Assembly: GCA_028583605.1 (NCBI GenBank)
Contig: CM053332.1
Coordinates: forward strand, 19,592,851 to 19,656,850
DNA length: 64,000 bases
Direction: 5' to 3'
From: Dastarcus helophoroides
Taxonomy: Eukaryota > Arthropoda > Insecta > Coleoptera > Bothrideridae
The notes below the pieces were generated by a model. The model did no database searches. It saw only the letters and a list, made by a program, of their open reading frames with translations, and was not told the DNA's origin. Shown one piece after another: positions 47,332-58,457 of the stretch (the first letter of the stretch is position 1; each line of letters starts with the position of its first letter). A program made the position numbers and the translations under genes.

Positions 47332-47480
47332 TCTGAAAATTACAACTTTTTCCGAAAATTACAATTTTTTCTGAAAATTACAATTTTTTCTGAAAATTAC
47401 AATTTTTTCTGAAAATTACAATTTTTTCTGAAAATTACAATTTTTTCTGAAAATAACAATTTTTTCTGAAAATAACAATT
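47332..47480 (+). repeat. 19-bp minisatellite, about 7.5 copies
   Basis: TTTTTTCTGAAAATTACAA repeated head to tail, with the last units reading AAATAACAA. It sits inside the hAT-like element. Confidence 0.9.
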
Positions 47481-47849
47481 TTTTATCAAAATTTCAACAC
47501 TTTTCAAAATTTCGACTTTTAATTTCTTTAAAATGTTAATTTCTCTTTTAAAATTGTGGCCTTTTAGAAAAATTTAAACTTTTTAAAATGTGTTTATTCT
47601 TTAAAATTCCAAAAATTGTAATTTTCCAAACATTTCACTTTTTGAGCAAAACTTTTTTTGAAAACTTCGATGTTTTTTTAATTGTCAATTATTTTTTTTA
47701 ATTTTGACTATATTTTAAAATTCCAACTTTTTTAAAAATCCAGATTTTTTTAAATCTCAACATTTTATCAAAATTTCACCCATTTTTAAAATTTTTGGCT
47801 ATTTCTCAAACTTTCTTTTTTTAAACCTTTGCTTTTCGGAATTACATTT

Positions 47850-49800
47850 TTTTAAGTTAAATTAGAAGCACTTTTAAAAAACCTTGGGTTTTTTTTGAAA
47901 ATTTCGTTTTTTAATAAAAAAAATTGTCCTTTTCTTGAAGAGCATTTCTTGAAATTTTCCTAGTTGTTTTGAAAATTACGAGTTTCTTTTTAACCATTTC
48001 GATATTTTTCAATTTTAAACGTTATTTCAAAATTTTGTTCTCTTTGAAATTTTAACTATTTTTCAACAGTTTGACTTTTTTAAAAATCTTTACTTTGATC
48101 AAAATTTTTTTTTTTAACTATTTTTCAAAATTTCGACTTTTTTGAAAATCTGGTCAAAATTACAATTTATCTTCAAATAAAATTAGTACGATTTTAAAAA
48201 TTTCTTCTTTGAAAATTGAATATGGATCAAAATTTTGTCTTAAAATTTTTTACTATTATTTCAGAATTTTACAAAGGCGTAGGAAGGACATGAATTAAAA
48301 TAATTTTTTTTTGGGAAATTTCGAGCTTTAAGTCAATATTTTGACTTTTTTCTGGAAATTTCGACTCTTTTCTTCAAATTTCGACTTTTTTTTCGAAATA
48401 TCGACTTTCATCTCGAAATTTTGACTTTAATCTAGAAAATTCGACTTTTTTCTAGAAATGTTGACTTTCAAGTAGAATTTTAGGTACTCTATGATTAAGT
48501 TAAGCAGATGACAGTTGCGTCTTACCTCATCCATTTTCTAACAATTTGACACTTTCAAAATTTCAGGATTTAAATTAAAATTTAGACTTTAATCTCGGAA
48601 TTTCGAGAAAAAAAGTTGAAATTTCCAATTTAAAGTCGAAATTTTTGAGAAAAAAGTAGAAATTCTGAGACTAAAGTCAAAATATCGACGAAAAAAGTTG
48701 AAATTTTTAGATTTAATTCAAAATTTTTGAGATTAAAGTGAAAATTTTGCGATTAAAGTTTAAATTTCGAGAAAAAAAAATTAATCAATGTCAAGTTAAA
48801 TTAGAAGCACTTTTAAAAAACTTTGGTTTCTTTTGAAAATTTCGTTTTATAATAAAAAAATTTGAAGTTTACTTGAAAAGCATCTCTTGAAATTTTTATA
48901 TTTGTCTTGAAAATTACGACTTCCTTTTTAAACATTTCGATATTTTTCAATTTTGAACATTATTTCAAAATTTTGTTCTCTTTGAAATTTTAACGAATTT
49001 TTAAAATTTCGACTTTTTGAAAATCTTTACTTTGATCAAAATTACAATTTATCTTTAAATAAAATTAGTACTACCAAAATTTCTTCTTTTTTGAAAATTG
49101 GATATGGATCAAAATTTTGTCTTAGAATTTTTTACTATTTTTTTCAGAATTTTACAAAGGCGTAGAAAGGACATAAATTAACATAATTGTTTTTTGAAAA
49201 ATTTTGAGTTTTAAGTCGAAATTTCCACTTCTTTCCTGAAATTTCGACTTTTTTCTTGAAATTTCGACTTTTTTCTTGAAATTTCGACTTTTTTTTCGAA
49301 ATATCGACTTTCATCTCGAAATTTTGACTTTAATCTAGAAAATTCGACTTTTTTCTCGAAATTTTGACTTTCAAGTAAAATTTTATGTACTCTATGGTTA
49401 AGTTAGGCAGATGACAGTTGCGTCTCACCTCATCCTTTTCCCAACAATTTGACACTTGGCAGCAAGGTGCGTTCAGTAATTTCCATTTTTAATTACCAAA
49501 ATTTCGACCTTTATTTCAAAATTTCGAGATTTAAATTGAAATTTAGACTTTAATCTCGGAATTTCGAGAAAAAAAGTCGAAATTTCCAATTTGAAGTCGA
49601 AATTTTTGAGAAAAAAGTAGAAATTCCGAGAATAAAGTCGAAATTTTGACGAAGAAAGTCGAAATTTCGACGAAAAAAGTCGAAATTTTTAGATTTAAGT
49701 CAAAATTTTCGAGATTAAACTGGAAATTTTGGGATTAAAGTCTAAATTTTGAGAAAAAAGTAGAGATTTCTAAAAAAGAAATTTTAATCAATGCCCTTTC
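47850..49800. repeat. ~935-bp tandem duplication carrying inverted 20-bp arrays
   Basis: AAGTTAAATTAGAAGCACTT starts copies at 47853 and 48792. Each copy contains a pyrimidine-oriented 20-bp array (48320-48480; 49220-49385) with the unit ATTTCGACTTTTTTCTTGAA. A spacer with GTTAAGTTAGGCAGATGACA follows, then a purine-oriented 20-bp array (48590-48775; 49550-49790) reading GTCGAAATTT. Each copy is therefore a large imperfect palindrome. Confidence 0.8.
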
Positions 49801-51130
49801 TACGCTTTCGTAGAATTTGCACATTTTTGGAAATCTTTTTATTTGAAATTTTGACTTCTTTTTTAATTAAAGCTACTCCAAAACTTTTTAAAATTCGATA
49901 TTTTCTCAAAATTTAAATTTCGACTCTTATAATGTTTAGCATTTATACAAAATTTTGCCTGACTTTTTTAAAAAGCGGTTTATCGAAATTTTGACTTATT
50001 TTTGAAAAACCCGAATATTTTATAAAAATGTCAAAATTCTTCAAACTTTAGACTTTTTTAAAGTTTCCGAAGTTTTCTAAAATTTTAAATCCTTTTTCAA
50101 AATTTTGGCCATTTTAGAAATTGAGGCATTTTTAAAATTCATTTATTTTTAAAAATTTTAAAATTTTGCATTACACAATTCTTATTTTTATAAATGTTAG
50201 TTTTTTCCCAAATTTTAACGTTTTCTTCAGATCCAGCTTTTAACCTTGAATTTTTATCAAACATTTTTTATAAACATTTGAGGTTACAGTCGGAATTTTT
50301 AAAATTTTGAGTTTAACATTTAAATTCAAATTTATACTTTTTTCGAAAACGTTAATCTGCAAACGTAATTTTTGGTTCAAAAAACGTATATTTTAAGTTT
50401 ACTATTAAATTGTGGAAGAAAAAATATAAAAAAAGTACGGGTTTAAATTTGAAAGGAAAATAATTGTCATTTCATAACAAATTATTAAAGAAATTAGGGG
50501 AACAAAGGCCAACAATTTAAAAAAATATATATATTAGAAACTTCGATCTTAAAGGCGAATTGTCGAGTTTGAAATTTCGAATTCTGTTTCGAAATATCAA
50601 CATTTTTTCTCGAAATTCCAAAACTAAAGTTAAAGTTTCGACTTTAAAGTAGAAATTCCGAGAAAAAAGTCGAAATGTTGGCTATTAAAAATTTAAATAA
50701 CTGACCACACCCTACTGCCGTCTGTGAATATTATATGCTTAATCTAAGTTTCGTATACACTTACTTATAGTCGAAATTTTGAGATGAAAGTCGAAATTTT
50801 GACCTTAATCTCGAAATTTCAAAAAAAAAACTCGAAACTTCGAGATTAACGGCGAAATTTCGGGAAAAAAAAGTGGTATTTTTGAAAAAAAAAGTCTTAA
50901 TTTCATGATAAATTTCAAATTTGAAGATAAAGTCCAAATTTCGAGACAAAAGTCGAAATTTTAACTTTAATCACCGAATTCCGAGAAAAAGTAGAAATTT
51001 CAATTAAACTCGAAATTTCAATTAAACTAGAAATTTTAATTAAACTAGAAATTTCTAAAAAAATGTCTTTTTAAATTGATATCCTTTCTACACTTTCCTA
51101 ATTTTAACTTCTTCAACTCGCAATTAAATA
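49801..51130. other. Interior of the hAT-like element: AT-rich with strand switch
   Basis: Pyrimidine-oriented to about 50340, then purine-oriented (AAAGTCGAAATTTTGAG) at 50560-51060, then the subterminal cluster. No gene. Confidence 0.6.
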
Positions 51131-51250
51131 TTTTAAAAATACCGGAGAAACATCGATGTATCGATACTTAATACCGATGTTTGAGACATCGATGTTTCAT
51201 TGAAAAAAATATCGATGTTCAAACATCGATGCTTTTTTGAACGATGTTGC
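51131..51250 (-). promoter_or_regulatory. Right subterminal ATCGAT cluster of the hAT-like element
   Basis: Five ATCGAT words, with TATCGATA at 51159-51166, mirroring the cluster at the left end. Confidence 0.5.
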
Positions 51251-51265
51251 ATCCCTAACAACACG

Positions 51266-51480
51266 AGGCACCAAATACCTCATTCCCCAGCTGATCATCC
51301 AGGAAAAAGTTGAGGGCAGAAGATGGATAAGCTATCGTAGCTACGAAACTTCAGAAATTGCACTCGACAGGGACTAGCAACTGTTTCGAGTTGCAAAAGA
51401 TAGAGAACGATTCAAGGAAGTTGTAATGAGATAGCCCACGCTTGAAGACAGACACGGCACCGAAAGAAGAAGAAATAAAT
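51266..51480 (+). pseudogene. Non-LTR retrotransposon C-terminal fragment
   Basis: Frames give IIQEKVEGRRWISYR, then QLFRVAKDRERFKEVVMR, then DRHGTERRRNK, ending in AATAAATAA. The pattern K-x-E-G-R-R..L-F-R-x-A-x-D-R-E-x-F..H-G-T is the usual last ~60 residues of RTE-like endonuclease/reverse transcriptases. There is a stop before QLF and another after MR. It starts exactly at the right target duplication of the hAT-like element, which therefore inserted in or beside this older fragment. Confidence 0.6.
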
Positions 51481-51607
51481 AACATTAACTATACCCAAGT
51501 ATATTCTTCAAATTTAAGTTAAAATTTCAACTTAATCGGTTTACCTGTTTTCTAGGTAATCGCAGACAAACAGACGGACAAACGGACAATATTTTAAAAA
51601 CATCAAC
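51481..51607. other. Repeat-tail-like sequence
   Basis: TTTCAACTTAATCGGTTTAC, then CAGACAAACAGACGGACAAA. Such phrases are common in dispersed insect transposons. No gene. Confidence 0.4.
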
Positions 51608-51611
51608 ATAG

Positions 51612-51943
51612 TGTTGATCGTTATCGGTTCGAATGATTAACACCTGGTGAATTGTAACCACTTTATTTCTAAACGGAACTCGCAACACTACAATTCACTA
51701 ACACTGTCTAATTAACTAACTTATTCATTGAATTCTAATTACCTGACTGACTGACTGACTGACTGAGGAAAAGCCAACTGGACCCCCTATATATAGATCT
51801 CGTTTCGGGTTCTAGAAAAATCCAGCAGATTGGCGAATTTTCTGGAGCGCTTATTTGCCGTTTGATTTATTATCGTGGCCGCTTCTCCTTATCAAAATGT
51901 TTGGAAAATTCCCAACCAAACTTTATAATTACATTTTGTTACA
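51612..51943 (-). mobile_element. Solo LTR 2 (related gypsy-type family), 332 bp
   Basis: Bounded by the 4-bp duplication ATAG (51608-51611, 51944-51947). Plus-strand ends TGTTGATCG and TTTTGTTACA. A TATATATAG box lies at about 51789-51797 on the minus reading. Diverged from the other two LTRs (GTGGCCGC where they have GCGGCCGC) but collinear. No internal region remains. Confidence 0.85.
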
Positions 51944-52009
51944 ATAGCATATAAAAAACGATATGCGCTAATTATTTTGAAATTACAAATACTTAAAGTT
52001 TATTAATAC

Positions 52010-52373
52010 TGTTACGGGCTTATCGGTTCGAATTGATTACACGTGATGGATTATACCCACTTTATTACTAAACTCAACTTGGATCACCACAATTGACAAT
52101 TAACTCACTTATTATTGACTTCTAATAACTCACTAATTACACTGATTCTAACTGACTCACTCGAGGGAAAGCTGACCGCCTTTTATGGTTTTGGCCCCCA
52201 GCTTCTAGAACTTTTCGGCTTATGGTTCCAGAAATTTCTGGAACGCTTATCTGCCATTTGTTTCGTTATCGCGGCCGCTTTCCCCTTATTAGATCCTTCT
52301 AGAAACTTTTTTTATTTACTAAATTATACAATTCTATTTTAAATTATATTCCATCTATTTACATTGCGTTACA
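52010..52373 (-). mobile_element. Solo LTR 3 (same family as LTR 1), 364 bp
   Basis: Bounded by ATAC (52006-52009, 52374-52377). Plus-strand ends TGTTACGGGC and TGCGTTACA, inverted TGTTAC/GTAACA. Matches LTR 1 in reverse, including GCGGCCGC, CTCACTCGAGGGAAAGCTGA and TCCATCTATTTACATTGCG. Only 66 bp separate it from LTR 2. Confidence 0.9.
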
Positions 52374-52377
52374 ATAC

Positions 52378-53372
52378 GTATACAAATTTTACTGGTTGAT
52401 GTTGCGTGATTGGTTGAAATAGAATGATTTTTAATATTGTAAAGGACAAAGTGCCAAAGTGCACAACACAGAACATTATAACGTTACACAGTTTTATCGG
52501 GTAGCCTCGGTTAAAAATGCAAATACTCCCAATGAAGTGAATTCATTCGAGAAAAGGAAATATTTTGGCGCGAGCGAAGCTTCCAAAAAATTACATTAAG
52601 CCGGCCAGATAAAACAATTAGAGAAATAGGGTATTCCGGAGCCTCTGAAATTGCCTCTCTTTCCTCGAAATAAATGGAAAAGCTGCTAGATATTTCCCAT
52701 TTTTCACGTCACAATTTTCCTTTTATTAAATAGATGCAATTTTTCAACTGCGTTTAAACTGACGTTTTAAACAGTTTTTATTAAACTCGGCGAGCCTACG
52801 ACGCCCTCTTTAATTAAGATAAATTTATGCCGGAACCATTAAAGCGGCTGCAAAGCGTGTGTTGCCTGCAGAATGCACCACATGCATTCATCTTCTTACA
52901 ACTAGATTCAAACTAATGTCGAATTTAGCCCTAAGGCAAGTAGCTTGAGCAAGTAACTAAAATTTTGTTAATAACCATTTACGAGTAGCATCTGCACACT
53001 ACATTACTTCTGTACTGTGGTATCAGTACAGGATTCACACAAGTTCGTTCAGTTTAGTTGCAGAATTAAAATAGCTTCCGTTAGTGCAGACGTATTACGT
53101 CGACCGTAAATTAATTTAAGTAGATAAGCTGAGGGGATTCTAGATCGTGAGTCACTTTCGGAGGGAATGTAGCTCAGGATTGGGGTCAGTTGCGTCCGAA
53201 GTTGCTTAATTAATGTCTAGAGTAGCAGCAATTGCGTCCTGCGATCTGGTAAGAAGTTAGGTCGATTGCATCCTGTTTACTTGTTCTCTAATAGTTAGCT
53301 CATTAGGAAATGCCAAATTGCACTAATTGCGTAATTAGAGCAGAGGCTGAAGTAATTCTTATTCGTATAGAG
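52378..53372. other. Normal-complexity island; no exon recognised
   Basis: Relatively GC-balanced DNA with no repeats found in the window. Could be host regulatory sequence; no coding region seen. Confidence 0.45.
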
Positions 53373-54060
53373 CAGGGGTCGGCAAACTGTTGAGCTAAAA
53401 GAGCCATCCGCAATGATAAAATTGGTTTCGTGAATTTTAAAGAGCTTTTAAAGGGTTTTTATTTTTGATTTCACATTTTATTTCACAGTTAAATCAGATA
53501 AATCAGACAAAATATGGGACAGGGAGAGACCCCCCTGACTCATGTAGTCAAAAGAAAACATATTCAGCCCAAAACACCTTTCAATTTTCATAATTTGAAG
53601 CTTTATTTCAAAATTTGACTTTTTCTCGTAAATTCAACTTTTTAACTCTTCCGTATTCGTCGGTTTTTTTTAACTATGTATTTAGACTTTTTTCCCTAAA
53701 TCTTCCCCTCTTCTCAAAACTCGACAATCTGTCAAAATATTTACTTTTTTTTTAATTCGACTTACACTGGAACATTCGACTTATTTCTCAAAAATTCATC
53801 TTTTGTCGATTTCGTAATAAAAATAAATAAAAATTTGAAAATGTTAAAAAAAAATAGTTTTTGAAGATTTCGATCTTTTTCTCTAATTTTTTTCTCGAAA
53901 TTTAAATTTGTTCTCAAATTTGACATTTTTCCAAAATTATATTTTTTTTAACATTGTTCTAAATTACTACTTTCTTCTCGAAATTTCTATTCCTTTTAAA
54001 TTACGTTCCCTTTTCAAATTTTACCATTTCTCCCAAATATTGACCTAATAAATATTTAAA
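53373..54060 (+). mobile_element. AT-rich non-autonomous repeat with hAT-like end (copy B)
   Basis: Begins CAGGGGTCGGCAAACTGTTG then AAAAGAGCC, the typical Charlie-like hAT terminus. It continues with AAATCAGATAAATCAGACAA and GGGACAGGGAGAGACC, matching copy A (1-935) in reverse. It grades into TTTCGAC-type AT-rich DNA. The right end is not found. Confidence 0.55.
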
Positions 54061-55076
54061 CTCTTATTTATTTTCTGGAAATTTCGACCTGTTTTGCAAA
54101 ATTAGGTGTTTCTTGAAATTCCAACTTTTAACTGAAAATTCGACATTTTATTAAGTTTCTGCAAGCTGCGATTTTATCGACGAAATTCACCAATTTTCAG
54201 AATATTTGATTTTATCTAAAAATTTGATTTTGTTCTTAAAATTGACTTTCTTTGGGAAATTTTGACTTTTTTTTTAAAGTTCAACACTTTTCTCGAAACT
54301 GGAAGTTTTACCCACATTCCTTTTTATTTAGAAATTATTTTACCAATTTTCTCAAAATTCGAATTTTTCTGAAAATTTGAAGTTTTTATTCGTCTTGTTC
54401 TCGAAATTTCAAATTTATTCTCAAAATTTAACTTTCTCTGAAAAATTGCAAATTATTTATTTTCTTCTTCTCTGAAAAACTTCGACTTTTTAAAGTTTGA
54501 CAATTTTTTCTAAGCTCTGAGTTTTTTTTAAAAGTCTCAGTTTTCAAAAAAGATCTAAACTTCAAGTCAAAAGTCAAATTTACAATAGAACATAAAATGT
54601 TATCTTAAACACGAAATTTCAGGAAAAAAAAAAGAATTATTTTGAGAAAAAAGTCCAAATTTCAAAAAAGAACTGAAAATTAAAAAAATTCAAGTTATAC
54701 ACCTTAACATTTAATTTGGCCTAAAATTTTGAAAATAAAGTCAACATTTTCTTAGAAAACGTGAAAATTTCTTGTTACTTAATCCAATTTAAAAAAAAAA
54801 TATCATTTAAAGTCAACTCGTAATTTTGAGATCAAAGTTGCATGAATTTGTCTAAAATTGTAAAAAAGAAATCAATATTTCTAAAAAAAAAATTCCAAAC
54901 TTTAGGGACAAGTAAAAATTATTTTAACAACATTTAAATTCAACGAACGAAATAAATCGTTATTTTTTCGGGTTCTGTTCCGGTTTTCGTTCAGACAAAA
55001 ATAAGGGTTTTTTTCGGTTTCTGGTTTTCGGTTCAATTCCGGTTCGAAGCCATGTTTTAAATGTTCCACTTGTACT
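54061..55076. other. AT-rich DNA, no gene
   Basis: Irregular TTTCGAC words. 54960-55050 has a short GGTTCTGTTCCGGTTTTCGG tract. Confidence 0.55.
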
Positions 55077-56830
55077 TTCAAAATTCCTATTTTATTTTTC
55101 GAAAATTTCAAAAATATCAACTATTTGAAAATGTCTACTTTTTCCAAAATGTTGATCTTTTTAAGCTAAAATTGATAGTTTTTCTGGAAAGTTTTATTTT
55201 GTTGTAAAGTTCGACTTTCTTTGAAATATTCTACTTTTCTTACTCTTTCAAGGTTTAAAAAATGTTGATTTTGTTGAAAATTTCGACTTCTTTAAATTTT
55301 TAACCTTGACCAAAATTTTAACTTATTTTGAAAAATTCTACCAATTTTCTGAAAATTGTTTTTTCTTGAAAAACTATTGTTCTCCAGTTTTAATTTCCCC
55401 CTTATTTTGACTGGCAAATTTCTACTTTTTTGACAATTTCAACTTTCCAAAATATCGACTTTTTTCAAAATTTAACTTTTTTTTGAGGTATTGTCTTATT
55501 TTGAAAATTTTCACATATTAAATTTTCCACTTATACTTTCAAAATATCTATTTTTTTTTTCGAAAATCAGACAATCTGAAACTATGAACTATTTCAAAAT
55601 GTCCACCTATTTTCAAATGTTGATCTTTTGGAGCCAAAATTGATACTTTTTTGTGGAAATTTTTATTTTATTGTAGATTTAGACTTTCTCTGAAATATTC
55701 TACTTTTCTGAAACTTTCAAGATTTTTAAAAACGATGATTTTTTTGAAAATTTCGACTTCTTTAAATTTTTGACCCTGACAAAAATTTTAATTTATTTTG
55801 AAAAATGCTCCCGATTTTCTGAAAATTGTTTTTTCTTGGAAAGCTGTTGTTCTCCATTTTTAATTTCCCACTTATTTTGACTTGCAAATTTCTTCTTTTT
55901 TGGACAATTTCAACTTTCCAAAATATCGACTTTTTGCAAAATTTAGCTTTTTTTTGGAGATATTGTCTTATCTTAAAAATGTTTACATTTTAAATCTTCC
56001 ACTTATACTTTCAAAACCCATATTTTTTTTCAAAAATTCAGACAATCTGAAACTATCAACAATTTCAAAATGCCTACCTATTTCAAAATGTTGATCTTTT
56101 TAAGCCAAAATTGATACTTTTTATGGAAATTTTCATTTTGTTGTAAATTTCGACTTTCCTTGAAATATTTAACTTTTCTAAAACTGTTAAAATTTTTAAA
56201 AACGTTGATTTTTTAAAAATTTCGACTTCTTTACATTTTTGACAAAAAATTTAATTTTAAAAAATGCTCCCGATTTTCTAAAAATTGTTTTTTCTTGAAA
56301 AGCTGTTGTTCTCCATTTTTAATTTCCCCCCTATTTTGACTTGCAAATTTCTACTTTTTTGACAATTTCAACTTTCCAAAATATCGACTTTTTTCAAAAT
56401 TTAACTTTTTTTTGGAGATATTGTCTTATCTTAAAATTTTTTACATTTTACATAAATCTTTCACTTATACTTTCAAAATTCTTATTTTTTTTTTCAAAAA
56501 TTTAGACATAATCTGAAACTATTATCTATTTCAAAATGTCTACCTATTTCAAAATGTTGGTCTTTTTAAGCCAAAATTGATACTTTTTATGGAAATTTTG
56601 ATTTTGTTGTAAATTTCGATTTTTTTTGAAATAGTCTACTTTCCTGAAATTTGCAAGATTTTTAAAGACGTTGATTTTTTTGGAAAATTTCGACTTCTTT
56701 AAATTTTTGACCTTGACCAAAAATTCTAATTTATTTTGAAAAATGTTCCTGATTTTCTGAAAATTGTTACTTTTTGAAAAGCTGATTTAATTTCCCCCTT
56801 ATTTTGAGCTGCTAATTGCAGCTTTTTTGA
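55077..56830. repeat. 468-bp AT-rich tandem array, about 3.7 copies
   Basis: GTTGATCTTTTTAAGC-like marker at 55151, 55619, 56090 and 56556 (spacing 466-471). Units also share TTGTTCTCCATTTTTAATTT, CAACTTTCCAAAATATCGAC and GAGATATTGTCTTAT. Confidence 0.9.
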
Positions 56831-57082
56831 GAACTTTTTCCAAAATTATACTTTCTTTAAAAATTGCGATTTTTTTTTTAAATTGTTAGTAGACAAAATT
56901 CGCTTTTTTTAATTCTCCATATAATTTGAAAGTTTTGAATTTTTTTGGAAAATTCTATTTTTTTTTAATTTTAAGTTTCCTAGATATTGACTTTTTTAAA
57001 GTTTTGACTAAAAACTGGGAGTTTTGTAATTATTTTCATTTTCTTTTTAAATTTCCACCTTTTTTCAAAATTTTTACCTTTT

Positions 57083-57349
57083 TCAAGAAAGATTGAACGC
57101 GTTTCGATAGCCAAAGTAGAGAGAGGTATTTCTCTGAAGATGATAGCTTGGCTATTGAAAAGCGTTAGAGCAATCTTTGTTGTGTTTTTTAATCTTTCGT
57201 GAGGTATCCCTCTGAAGATGACAGCTTGGCTATCGAAACGCGTTAGAGCAACCTTTGCTGCGTTTTTTAATCTTTCTTCATTTCAGGAAACATGATTTGT
57301 ATTTCAAATTTTGAAGATAATCAAGGACAAGTCCGATCCACCAAAAAAA
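57083..57349 (+). repeat. Palindromic repeat family P, right arm duplicated
   Basis: Left arm GATTGAACGCGTTTCGATAG. Then two consecutive right arms, each TCTCTGAAGATGA or CCTCTGAAGATGA plus AGCGTTAGAGCAA or GCGTTAGAGCAACC, separated by TTTTTTAATCTTTCGTGAGG. Ends CAAGTCCGATCCACC. Confidence 0.75.
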
Positions 57350-58457
57350 AATCAGAAAGATACTAATTAACCTGCATTTGTGAGAGGTCGAGGGCTAACG
57401 TAATAGAACTCCTTAAACCATATCCGTTATAATAGTTGTCTCTCCTCATGGATGTTTAATAATCATTTTATTTTTTACATGCAGGCGAGGAATGTAAACT
57501 TTCCAATTCAAGTATCTATTTACACCAAAACCAAGATGTAAGCCATCTGAAATATAGCGCTCTCTGGTTTCTCCTTTCGGATGGACGTTTAACAAATTCC
57601 TTCCGATAAATCAAAGTTTCGCGAAGGATTAGGTTCGATATTTGTAATCCAACCCCTACGACCTAATAAACAAGGAAAGTGCGTGAAACGACGAAATCTG
57701 CGGCAAACAATTTAGAAAACTAATTTATCAGAAAACTTTCGATAAGGTGAACGTTTTCTTTATTTCGCAACGGGCAGATTAAACGGCGGCGCCTTGAGGG
57801 AATACCTGTTTCGTTCGTTTTTAGTTTTTCACAATTTAAAACAAGACGAAAGCGTGTCACATTCACATTCCGCTGTAACTGGATAAACTTTTCAGCGGTT
57901 TTTACCTTCCGAAGTTGGTGAGGTTTTTTTCAGCGCACGCCAAAGAATTCGTGTAAAGTGATGCCATGTTTTTGCCCCAGTTTCTTAACTAATTCCTATA
58001 ATTGAGGTTATAAAGCGGTCGTTTTTGTTGGGTTCATCGACAGTGATTAAGTGGCGACACGAAATTGTTAATTATGCAAATCAAGAGTATCCTGTTGGTT
58101 TTTTGGTAGCACTAAATAACATCCTAGTTGTATTCGCCCTTAACACCTCAACTTATTACTTAACATTTTAGAAATTCTCATTAATTGTTATATAGGCTGT
58201 TCAAAATGAACATGGCACTGCTGTTAACTTTCTTATTATCTAAAATACAACTTCGGTTAAATTAGTAAAGTTATGTTGGTTATTATAGCCATACAAAAAA
58301 ATCACGTTTTTGAGTTCTATCACAAAGTTACAATTTCTTAAATAGAAGACCCTGTATACTTTGGGTTTTTATGATAGACAATATAATTTAGCATAAAAAA
58401 GGTAATTGAAACTTTTTGCTGAGATGAATAATAACGGAGCTATGAGGACGTAAATGT
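57350..58457. other. Normal-complexity island; no exon recognised
   Basis: Balanced composition, few A/T runs, an octamer ATGCAAAT at 58074-58081, and no repeats found. 58195-58460 may belong to a decayed transposon. Candidate host regulatory DNA only by inference. Confidence 0.4.

Larger units (their letters stand above)
45518..51257. mobile_element. Giant transposase-less hAT-like element, 5.74 kb
   Basis: Flanked by a perfect 8-bp direct repeat ACAACACG (45510-45517 and 51258-51265), the hAT signature. Ends are inverted: TAGGGACGCAAACGAT at left; TAGGGATGCAACATCGTT read from the right end. Both ends are followed by the same subterminal motif cluster: ATCGAT occurs five times within ~150 bp of each end, one of them TATCGATA on each side. 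Inside there is no transposase and no frame above about 90 codons, only AT-rich TTTCGAC arrays and a repeat B insertion. It must have been mobilised in trans, if it moved as one unit. Confidence 0.8.
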
